Source of the DNA: Syntrophomonadaceae bacterium
Lineage (GTDB): Bacteria; Bacillota_D; Dethiobacteria; DTU022
DNA length: 6,012 bases
Direction: 5' to 3'
NCBI GenBank assembly: GCA_003551865.1
Contig: PUNU01000185.1
Coordinates: 1 to 6,012 of the forward strand
Shown here: positions 1 to 4,743 of the stretch, piece after piece
Numbering within the stretch: the first letter of the stretch is position 1
Layout of the letters: each line of letters starts with the position of its first letter
Position numbers and translations under genes: made by a program
Notes under the pieces: generated by a model
Seen by the model: only the letters and a program-made list of their open reading frames with translations
Told to the model about the DNA's origin: nothing
Databases searched by the model: none

Positions 1-80
1 ACAATCGGGAGCACGCACCCCACAACGCCCACCACCACCGCGGCAACTCCAATAACCACAACGATAATCTCAACAGCCAT
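1..80 (-). CDS. N-terminus of a DUF456-like small membrane protein (partial)
   Basis: Read on the minus strand from an ATG at 80-78, this open frame stays open to the left edge and gives 26 full codons. They encode a very hydrophobic, Val/Ile/Gly-rich stretch starting MAVEIIVVVIGVAAVVVG and continuing VVGCVLPI. A first membrane helix followed by Gly-x-x-x-Pro-Ile/Val is how DUF456 (PF04306) proteins begin, where the usual text is VGLVGxxLPVLPGPP; only the start of that motif is inside the window. The function of DUF456 proteins is not established. The gene is divergent from iclR, with about 240 nt between the two starts. The ribosome site is weak (an AGG about 4 nt before the ATG). The alternative is any other small membrane protein with a Gly-rich first helix; the call rests on a short fragment. 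Confidence 0.55.
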   Translation of the reverse strand, partial: MAVEIIVVVIGVAAVVVGVVGCVLPI

Positions 81-254
81 ACTGCCTGTGAGGGTAGTGT
101 AGACGAACCGGAACTGCAATCTACCCCGTGCGCTTGTGTGTGGGAGGCGTGCTTTACGTGCGTGTCCGGCCTGCCCACCCCAAGATGCAGCCAGAGTACG
201 TTGTCTTGTCTCTATGCGACGATTCCACCGCACGTAGCTGTAACGATGTGCATG

Positions 255-263
255 TGGTATACT
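255..263 (+). promoter_or_regulatory. Candidate extended -10 promoter for iclR
   Basis: The sequence TGG-TATACT (TG at 255-256, TATACT at 258-263) fits an extended -10 element, with five of six bases matching TATAAT. No good -35 hexamer stands 16-18 nt upstream, as is common for extended -10 promoters. Transcription would start near 270 and give a leader of about 50 nt before the iclR ATG. The rest of the 81-321 gap shows no convincing gene, tRNA or hairpin; no promoter for the divergent gene was recognised. Confidence 0.4.
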
Positions 264-321
264 TGCCGCAGCGCACGGCGAAGGTGCAGCGCAAAGTTGC
301 AGAGCAGGAGTGTAGCCGCAC

Positions 322-1134
322 ATGTCGGTTCAATCGATTGAACGCGTATTCGACATCATCGAGTTGTTGTCCACGGAACGCGACGGTGTAGCACTTACTG
401 AGATCGGCAGGCAGCTTGGCCTTCACAAGAGTACCGTTCATCGGCTTATAACCGTGCTTCGTGACCGGGGCTATATCGAGAAAAATGACTCTACGGGGTG
501 TTATCGGCTTGGGCCCCAGTTCGTAGAGCTCACGAGCGTCTACCTCAACGATGTGGAGATTAAGACTGAGGCCGAGCCTTACCTAAAAGCGCTTTCGCAG
601 CTCGTCAACCGCACCGTTTTCATGGCAGTTCGGCATGGGGCGGAAGTCGTCTACATAGACAAATCCGAGCAGTTTAACTCGCTCCGCAAGTACTCTATTA
701 TCGGCAGGCGCAAGCCCATCTACTGCACCTCTTTGGGAAAGGCTCTGTTGCTCGACCACAGCGACGACCAAATCGACGAGCTGCTCGCTGATATCGTGTT
801 TCATAAGTCGACGCCCAACACCATCGTAGACCTTGACCGCTTTAGGCAGCACATGCAACAGCTTCGCGAACAGGGATGGGCAGTGGATGACGAAGAAGAC
901 GACGTAGGCATCCGCTGCGTCGGGGCTCCTATCCGCGATTACCGCGGCAGCATTATCGCCGCAATAAGTATGTCTTGGAATCGTGCCCAGGAAGACCCGC
1001 CGGTTGAAAGCGTCGCGCCGTACGTAGTTCACGCGGCACAGAAGATATCGCACCGCATCGGCTATCTCTCCAAGACGCCGACGGGGCCGGCAGACTCGTT
1101 CAGTGTTCCTCTCGACATCCAAGGCGTGTCCTGA
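322..1134 (+). CDS. IclR-family transcriptional regulator, KdgR-like by context
   Basis: A 270-residue protein of the usual IclR length. Residues 1-65 form the winged helix-turn-helix: SIERVFDIIELL opens it, LTEIGRQLGLHKSTVHRLITVL (about 25-46) is the helix-turn-helix, and GYIEK...YRLGP is the wing. Residues about 80-250 form the IclR effector-binding domain, with the family landmarks YCTSLGKALL (134-143) and an acidic run leading to GIRCVGAPI (196-204). The ATG at 322 is preceded by CAGGAG at 305-310, a rather long 11-nt spacing; no in-frame alternative looks better. The gene lies directly upstream of, and in the same direction as, kduD-kduI and a TRAP transporter. In enterobacteria the IclR member KdgR represses kduI and kduD and releases DNA on binding 2-keto-3-deoxygluconate, so the same role is inferred here. 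Whether it represses or activates cannot be read from the sequence. The last 20 residues are a low-conservation tail. Confidence 0.93.
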   Translation: MSVQSIERVFDIIELLSTERDGVALTEIGRQLGLHKSTVHRLITVLRDRGYIEKNDSTGCYRLGPQFVELTSVYLNDVEIKTEAEPYLKALSQLVNRTVFMAVRHGAEVVYIDKSEQFNSLRKYSIIGRRKPIYCTSLGKALLLDHSDDQIDELLADIVFHKSTPNTIVDLDRFRQHMQQLREQGWAVDDEEDDVGIRCVGAPIRDYRGSIIAAISMSWNRAQEDPPVESVAPYVVHAAQKISHRIGYLSKTPTGPADSFSVPLDIQGVS

Positions 1135-1173
1135 GCGCTTGCATCGCGGGCGCGCAGCATCCCCGTTATTTTC

Positions 1174-1197
1174 TCAACTCACGGTTGACGTTTTTTT
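1174..1197 (+). terminator. Weak candidate terminator after iclR
   Basis: TCAACT (1174-1179), a 3-nt loop and GGTTGA (1183-1188) can form a 6-bp stem with one wobble pair. It is followed by CG and seven T's (1191-1197). The stem is short and AT-containing, so termination may be inefficient, but the T-run and its place 40 nt after the iclR stop fit. It sits immediately before the kduD promoter, separating the two transcription units. Confidence 0.35.
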
Positions 1198-1198
1198 G

Positions 1199-1227
1199 TT
1201 GACAGCTTCTCGGTTTTGCCCAATAAT
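1199..1227 (+). promoter_or_regulatory. Sigma-70-type promoter of the kduD-kduI-TRAP operon
   Basis: A perfect -35 TTGACA (1199-1204), a 17-nt spacer and the -10 AATAAT (1222-1227, five of six matches to TATAAT) give a near-consensus housekeeping promoter. Transcription would start around 1233-1235, leaving a leader of about 138 nt before the kduD start. A promoter this strong in a catabolic operon is expected to be held down by a repressor, which fits the inverted repeats lying on its -10 and start site. Confidence 0.75.
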
Positions 1228-1254
1228 GAAACGGTGTTTTGTAATGCAAAACAC
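1223..1254 (+). promoter_or_regulatory. Two overlapping inverted repeats on the kduD start site (candidate IclR/KdgR operator)
   Basis: Repeat one is centred on 1234: AATGAAAC (1225-1232), GGT, then GTTTTGTAAT (1236-1245). It is an imperfect palindrome with a perfect AAAC/GTTT core, and it resembles the enterobacterial KdgR box (AATGAAAC-N3-GTTTCATT). Repeat two is a perfect 8-bp inverted repeat, GTGTTTTG (1234-1241) and CAAAACAC (1247-1254), separated by 5 nt. The two share the GTTTTG segment, so one may be the true site or both may be bound. Their position across the -10 and the predicted transcription start fits repression by steric block. That the neighbouring IclR protein binds here is inference. 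Confidence 0.6.
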
Positions 1255-1292
1255 ATTCTGTTCTTTGTAGTACCTTGCCTTGTGTATACGGT

Positions 1293-1328
1293 GCGGCGGA
1301 TCGAGAGAGCCACCGCGCCGCCATCCGC
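1293..1328 (+). other. GC-rich foldable segment in the kduD leader
   Basis: In the long leader, GCGGCG (1293-1298) can pair with CGCCGC (1316-1321), or, exclusively of that, GCGGAT (1296-1301) can pair with ATCCGC (1323-1328). Neither is followed by a T-run, so it is not an intrinsic terminator. No known riboswitch consensus was recognised. It may simply be chance in GC-rich DNA. Confidence 0.25.
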
Positions 1329-1357
1329 AATAGCGAACGGGCAAACGGGCGGTAGGG

Positions 1358-1365
1358 AAAGGAGG
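1358..1365 (+). promoter_or_regulatory. Ribosome binding site fixing the GTG start of kduD
   Basis: AAAGGAGG is a near-perfect Shine-Dalgarno sequence, 7 nt before the GTG at 1373. The next in-frame ATG, at 1385, would be 19 nt away, which is too far; the GTG also gives the exact 253-residue length of E. coli KduD. Confidence 0.85.
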
Positions 1366-1372
1366 CGCCGGA

Positions 1373-2134
1373 GTGAATCTGGAGATGTTTTCGTTGCAGG
1401 GGAAGGTGGCAATCGTGACCGGTGCCGGTACCGGCCTTGGGCAAGGAATGGCGGCAGCACTGGCAGGCGCCGGGTCCGCTATCGCAGCCGTCGACTGTAT
1501 CTCGTTGTCCGAGACCGAGACAGTGGTACGAGATCTTGGCCGGCGGTTCCTGCCGATAGAAGCTGACCTCTCCACGATTGCTCCTCTCGAAGAGATCGTC
1601 AGCAAAGTCGAACAGGAGTTCGGTCGGCTGGACATCCTCGTCAATAACGCCGGCATTATCCGGCGGGAAGACTCCATCGAGTTCGGCGAACAGGACTGGG
1701 ACGACGTGCTCAACATCAACCTGAAGACGGTTTTCTTCTTCTCGCAGGCGGCGGCCCGGCAGTTTCTGAAGCAGGGCAGTCCGGGCAAGATCATCAACGT
1801 CGCCTCGCTCCTGGCGTATCAGGGCGGGGTTCGCGTACCTTCCTACACCGCCAGCAAGAGCGGTGTGATGGGGCTTACCCGGTTGCTGGCATGCGAATGG
1901 GCCGGACACGGAATCAATGTCAACGCAATCGCGCCCGGTTACATGGCAACCAACAACACTAAACCGCTCCGTGACGATCCCGTGCGTTCAGCAGAGATTC
2001 TGGGCCGCATTCCCGCCGGGCGTTGGGGTTTGCCGGAGGACCTTGCTGGGCCTGCGGTGTTTCTGGCGTCGTCGGCCAGTGATTACGTAAACGGATACAC
2101 AGTTGCGGTAGACGGAGGCTGGCTGGCCCGCTGA
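1373..2134 (+). CDS. kduD: 2-dehydro-3-deoxy-D-gluconate 5-dehydrogenase (2,5-diketo-3-deoxygluconate reductase)
   Basis: A cytoplasmic short-chain dehydrogenase of 253 residues, the same length as E. coli KduD. It interconverts 2,5-diketo-3-deoxygluconate (DKII) and 2-keto-3-deoxygluconate, running as a reduction in uronate breakdown. The Rossmann glycine motif TGAGTGLG is at 16-23, NNAG at 91-94, the active-site Asn at 116, Ser145, and Tyr158-x3-Lys162. An acidic Asp41 at the end of the second strand suggests preference for NAD(H). The C-terminal half carries blocks typical of KduD rather than generic reductases: APGYMATNNT (187-196), SAEILGRIPAGRWGLPEDL (206-224) and SASDYVNGYTVAVDGGWLAR at the end. 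It starts at GTG. It is the first gene of the operon, 83 nt before kduI; E. coli has the order kduI-kduD. Some family members also act on related sugar acids, so a broader substrate range is possible. Confidence 0.95.
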   Translation: MNLEMFSLQGKVAIVTGAGTGLGQGMAAALAGAGSAIAAVDCISLSETETVVRDLGRRFLPIEADLSTIAPLEEIVSKVEQEFGRLDILVNNAGIIRREDSIEFGEQDWDDVLNINLKTVFFFSQAAARQFLKQGSPGKIINVASLLAYQGGVRVPSYTASKSGVMGLTRLLACEWAGHGINVNAIAPGYMATNNTKPLRDDPVRSAEILGRIPAGRWGLPEDLAGPAVFLASSASDYVNGYTVAVDGGWLAR

Positions 2135-2192
2135 CGGGCGGTTCGGCTACCCGCACGGTCGTATCAAGCTCTTTGAGCGGAATGTTGTCTAG

Positions 2193-2206
2193 AATGAAAC
2201 ACGGTT
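2193..2206 (+). promoter_or_regulatory. Second AATGAAAC-N3-GTT motif before kduI
   Basis: AATGAAAC (2193-2200), ACG, GTT (2204-2206) repeats the core of the site at the kduD promoter in the same orientation. The right arm then degenerates into the kduI ribosome site instead of completing GTTTCATT, so it is a partial operator at best. No promoter is evident here. It could be a secondary binding site inside the operon or coincidence. Confidence 0.25.
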
Positions 2207-2212
2207 GGAGGA
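2207..2212 (+). promoter_or_regulatory. Ribosome binding site fixing the kduI start
   Basis: GGAGGA lies 5 nt before the ATG at 2218. The frame is open further upstream to a TTG at 2173, but that codon has no ribosome site, and the ATG gives a protein aligned with known KduI lengths. Confidence 0.8.
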
Positions 2213-2217
2213 CAAAA

Positions 2218-3048
2218 ATGGACATTCGCTACTCGATAGCACCGCAGAACGCAGAACAGATGAACACGGAAGCGCTTCGAGCTCAGTTTCTCTTGGAGGA
2301 CCTGTTTGCCGACGACCTGGTCCGCTGGGTCTACGCGCAGGACGATCGAGCACTGCTCGGCGGGTGTGTGCCTTACACTGAGGTGAGGCTCGAGGCCGAT
2401 TCATCGGTGATTGGCGGTCCCAACCTGCTGGAGCGACGGGAGGTGGGCGTGTTCAATCTCGGCGGAGAGGCCGAGATAGCGGTGGGAACGGAACGGTATC
2501 AGTTGGGTCCGCTGGATGCGCTCTACGTGGGGCGCACCACTGAACCGGTAATCCTGGCATCAAAAGACACCGAGCGGCCGGCGCGTCTCTACCTAGTAAG
2601 CACACCCGCGCATCGCGAGTATCCTACAACGGCGGTGACGCAGCGTGATGCCGAAGCAGTTGAGCTTGGGTCCCAGGAAGCGGCGAATCGTCGAACGCTG
2701 CGCAAGTACATCTTCCCAGGGGGGGCGGCAAGCTGTCAGCTGGTGATGGGGTTCACCCGGGTCCACGAGGGTAGCGTGTGGAACACCATGCCGTGTCACA
2801 CCCACCTGAGACGTATGGAAGCATACCTGTACTTCGACCTTGCCGCGGACGCGGTAGCCTTCCACCTGATGGGTCGCCCCACGAACACGCGCCATCTCGT
2901 TGTGCGAAACGAGCAGGCAGTCATTTCGCCGCCTTGGTCGATACACTCCGGTGCGGCCACCGCTTCGTACTCGTTCGTCTGGGCGATGGCCGGAGAGAAT
3001 CAGGAGTTTACGGACATGGACGCCGTACCGGTGGAGACGCTGGCGTAA
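2218..3048 (+). CDS. kduI: 5-keto-4-deoxyuronate isomerase
   Basis: A 276-residue protein, close to the 278 of E. coli KduI, with the double-cupin fold of that family. It is a cytoplasmic, zinc-dependent isomerase converting 4-deoxy-L-threo-5-hexosulose uronate (DKI) to 2,5-diketo-3-deoxygluconate (DKII), the substrate of KduD. The metal ligands are in place: His194 and His196 in MPCHTHLRRMEAYLYFDL, Glu201 in the same block, and His243 in PPWSIHSGAATASYSFVWAMAGEN. These sit two residues before the E. coli positions 196, 198, 203 and 245, so no key residue is missing. The N-terminal block RYSIAPQNAEQMNTEALR is also family-typical. Spacing to kduD is 83 nt and to dctP 81 nt, with no terminator or promoter evident on either side, so it should be cotranscribed with them. 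In E. coli the pair can also serve hexuronate metabolism. Confidence 0.96.
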   Translation: MDIRYSIAPQNAEQMNTEALRAQFLLEDLFADDLVRWVYAQDDRALLGGCVPYTEVRLEADSSVIGGPNLLERREVGVFNLGGEAEIAVGTERYQLGPLDALYVGRTTEPVILASKDTERPARLYLVSTPAHREYPTTAVTQRDAEAVELGSQEAANRRTLRKYIFPGGAASCQLVMGFTRVHEGSVWNTMPCHTHLRRMEAYLYFDLAADAVAFHLMGRPTNTRHLVVRNEQAVISPPWSIHSGAATASYSFVWAMAGENQEFTDMDAVPVETLA

Positions 3049-3115
3049 TGCCGGCGACGGAGCGGTTACCGCAGGACTGAACCAATGCCCGACGTGTTCG
3101 GGTTAGACATTAAGG

Positions 3116-3123
3116 AAAAGGAG
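3116..3123 (+). promoter_or_regulatory. Ribosome binding site fixing the dctP start
   Basis: AAAAGGAG stands 6 nt before the ATG at 3130. An in-frame ATG at 3085 would add 15 residues, including charged residues, in front of a perfectly formed signal peptide and lacks a ribosome site, so 3130 is preferred. Confidence 0.8.
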
Positions 3124-3129
3124 ACTGTT

Positions 3130-4128
3130 ATGAGAAAAATTACTATTCTCGTGTTAATCGGGGTATTCGTGACATCAGTCGCCGTCTTCGGCGGGGGGAG
3201 TCAAGAGGAGGCGGACGTCCAAGAGGTGTACGAATGGTCGCTCGCGTCAACGCTTCCGGAAACCCATCCGGTCCACGCCTCACTACTCTATTTTGCCGAC
3301 CAGGCTCGTGAGCTCAGCGATGGGCAGATCGACATCACTGTCTACGGCGGTGGACAGCTCGGTGATGAACAGGATTACATCGAAGGAATGCAGCTTGGAA
3401 CCATTGACGTCACCAAGGTTTCGTCCGCGCCGCTGGGCCAGTTTGTCGACAGTCTGCAGGTGGTGAGCCTTCCGTTCATTTTCCGTGACCAGGCACACCA
3501 GCACGCTGTGCTACAGGGCGAAATCGGTGAGAGGTTGATGGCGGACCTAGAAACGGAGGGATTCAAAGGACTGACCTTCATGGATTCCGGCTTCAGAAGC
3601 GTCACCACCGCCTACGGGCCGGTGTATGAACCGGCGGACATGGAAGGCAAGAGAATCCGCGTAATGCCCAGCGAACCGCTGATCGACACTATCAATGCGC
3701 TGGGCGCAACCGCAGTTCCGATGGGGCAACAGGAAGTCTACGTTGGGCTGCAGCAGGGGGTTATCGACGGTTGGGAGAACAATGAGCCGACCGTTCTGGC
3801 GTTCGACTTGCAGGAGGTTGCACCCTACTATTCCTACACCCGCCACGTATCAATTCCGGACATCTTGATCATGGATGCCGACACATTTAACGCCTTGCCG
3901 TCGAATCTGCAGTCGGCGGTCATGGAGGCGGCGGACGCCACCAGGCCGTTTCACACCAACCTCTGGAACGACTACATCGATGAGGCTAGGGAGCAGCTCA
4001 GCGATCGAGGAATGGTGTTCAACGAGGTGAACGACATCCGACAGTTTCAAGAGATCGTCCAACCGATCTATGATCAGTACGACTCTATCGTGGGACCTGG
4101 ACTGATTGAGGAAATTCACAACAAGTAG
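3130..4128 (+). CDS. dctP: TRAP transporter solute-binding protein, DctP family
   Basis: A 332-residue periplasmic binding protein (DctP family, PF03480) that captures an organic acid and hands it to the DctQ/DctM membrane subunits. Residues 1-20 form a signal peptide (MRKITILVLIGVFVTSVAVF) followed by GGGSQEEAD. There is no cysteine lipobox, so a soluble secreted form is predicted. The family's ligand-site landmarks are present: GFRSVTT with Arg156, GKRIRVMPSEP with the nearly invariant Arg177 that pairs with the substrate carboxylate, and EVYVGLQQGVIDGWENNEP (202-220) with Asn217. The context beside kduI and kduD suggests a uronate, unsaturated uronate or short oligouronide ligand; the sequence alone does not settle which. 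A strong hairpin follows the gene, so it is probably made in excess over the membrane subunits. The Gly-rich segment after the signal recalls spirochaete binding proteins. Confidence 0.95.
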   Translation: MRKITILVLIGVFVTSVAVFGGGSQEEADVQEVYEWSLASTLPETHPVHASLLYFADQARELSDGQIDITVYGGGQLGDEQDYIEGMQLGTIDVTKVSSAPLGQFVDSLQVVSLPFIFRDQAHQHAVLQGEIGERLMADLETEGFKGLTFMDSGFRSVTTAYGPVYEPADMEGKRIRVMPSEPLIDTINALGATAVPMGQQEVYVGLQQGVIDGWENNEPTVLAFDLQEVAPYYSYTRHVSIPDILIMDADTFNALPSNLQSAVMEAADATRPFHTNLWNDYIDEAREQLSDRGMVFNEVNDIRQFQEIVQPIYDQYDSIVGPGLIEEIHNK

Positions 4129-4150
4129 AAGCGTATAGTGAAGCTGGTTG

Positions 4151-4183
4151 CATCGCCCGCAGACGCTGCGGGCGATGTGTTTT
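4151..4183 (+). terminator. Strong hairpin between dctP and dctQ (terminator or attenuator)
   Basis: CATCGCCCGCAG (4151-4162) pairs perfectly with CTGCGGGCGATG (4166-4177) around a 3-nt loop, and TGTTTT follows. It starts 22 nt after the dctP stop. The 12-bp GC-rich stem looks like an intrinsic terminator, though the T-tract is interrupted. No good promoter is visible before dctQ, so partial read-through, or 3' protection of a dctP-ending mRNA, is more likely than a full stop. Either would raise binding protein over permease. Confidence 0.75.
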
Positions 4184-4217
4184 GCTCCGGTGAATAGACA
4201 CGTCTAACGGGAGACCG

Positions 4218-4739
4218 ATGAGAGCAGCGTTAAAGGGTCTGGAGCGCGTCTGTGACGCGCTGGCGAAAGGAGTGGCGGTTGCTACCGCCTTGCTGGTTGG
4301 GGCGCTCACGCTGTTTGTGAGTTGGCAGGTGTTTGCCCGCTATGTGCTGAACATCGGTCAGTTTTGGGCTCAAGAGCTCGCGATCATCACGATGATCTGG
4401 ATCGGCGTCCTCGGTGCTTCCTGTACGCTGTGGAGTGACTCGCACATCGGGCTAAACGCGGTCATTGATCGTCTGCCGTCGGCCGCTCAAGTGATTCTGC
4501 GCGCGTTCAGCGACTTTCTCATCGGCGGGTTCGGGATTTATCTTTTCATTGACGGTCTGAAGCTGGTGAATCGTATTACCGGTACCTGGTCGGCGCTGCG
4601 TGTGCCACTGGGGCAGACCTACCTCGTGGTACCCATTTCGTCCTCACTCATCGTTTTGTTCGCCTTTTCCAAAGGTGTACTGCGGCTCACGCGGTACTTT
4701 GGGACATCCCAATCCGACACGGATTTCCAGAGGAGGTAG
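4218..4739 (+). CDS. dctQ: TRAP transporter small permease, DctQ family
   Basis: A 173-residue inner-membrane protein of typical DctQ size (PF04290). Four hydrophobic segments are visible at about 18-40, 52-72, 93-116 and 133-155. Family landmarks include FARYVLN after the first segment (39-45), FWAQELA with Glu53 entering the second, WIGVLGAS (61-68), DSHIGLN (74-80), and PLGQTYLVVPI leading into the fourth (130-140). DctQ associates with DctM to form the permease that accepts ligand from DctP. The start ATG has GGGAG at 4209-4213, 4 nt upstream. The dctM ribosome site lies inside its last codons, implying tight translational coupling. The fusion of DctQ and DctM seen in some TRAP systems is absent here. 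Confidence 0.94.
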   Translation: MRAALKGLERVCDALAKGVAVATALLVGALTLFVSWQVFARYVLNIGQFWAQELAIITMIWIGVLGASCTLWSDSHIGLNAVIDRLPSAAQVILRAFSDFLIGGFGIYLFIDGLKLVNRITGTWSALRVPLGQTYLVVPISSSLIVLFAFSKGVLRLTRYFGTSQSDTDFQRR

Positions 4740-4743
4740 CGGC

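Noticed and set aside
230..251. Inverted repeat GCACGT...ATGTGC upstream of the iclR -10
   Set aside because: Only about five pairs separated by 10 nt; too weak to claim as an autoregulatory operator.
128..441. Overlapping short open frames on both strands around the iclR start
   Set aside because: They have Cys/Arg-rich compositions without a domain, overlap each other and the iclR start, and lack good ribosome sites.
1265..1290. Possible second promoter, TTGTAG...TATACG, before kduD
   Set aside because: The spacer is only 14 nt and both hexamers are poor; the promoter at 1199-1227 is far better.
1166..1909. Long minus-strand open frames opposite the kduD region (247 and 207 codons)
   Set aside because: They lie antisense to a gene with full KduD motifs, have no recognisable domain, and extend across the operon promoter; they are shadows of GC-rich codon use.
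3062..3102. Small hairpins GCGGT-T-ACCGC and CCCGA-N5-TCGGG between kduI and dctP
   Set aside because: The first has a one-base loop and neither has a T-tract, so they are not supported as terminators.
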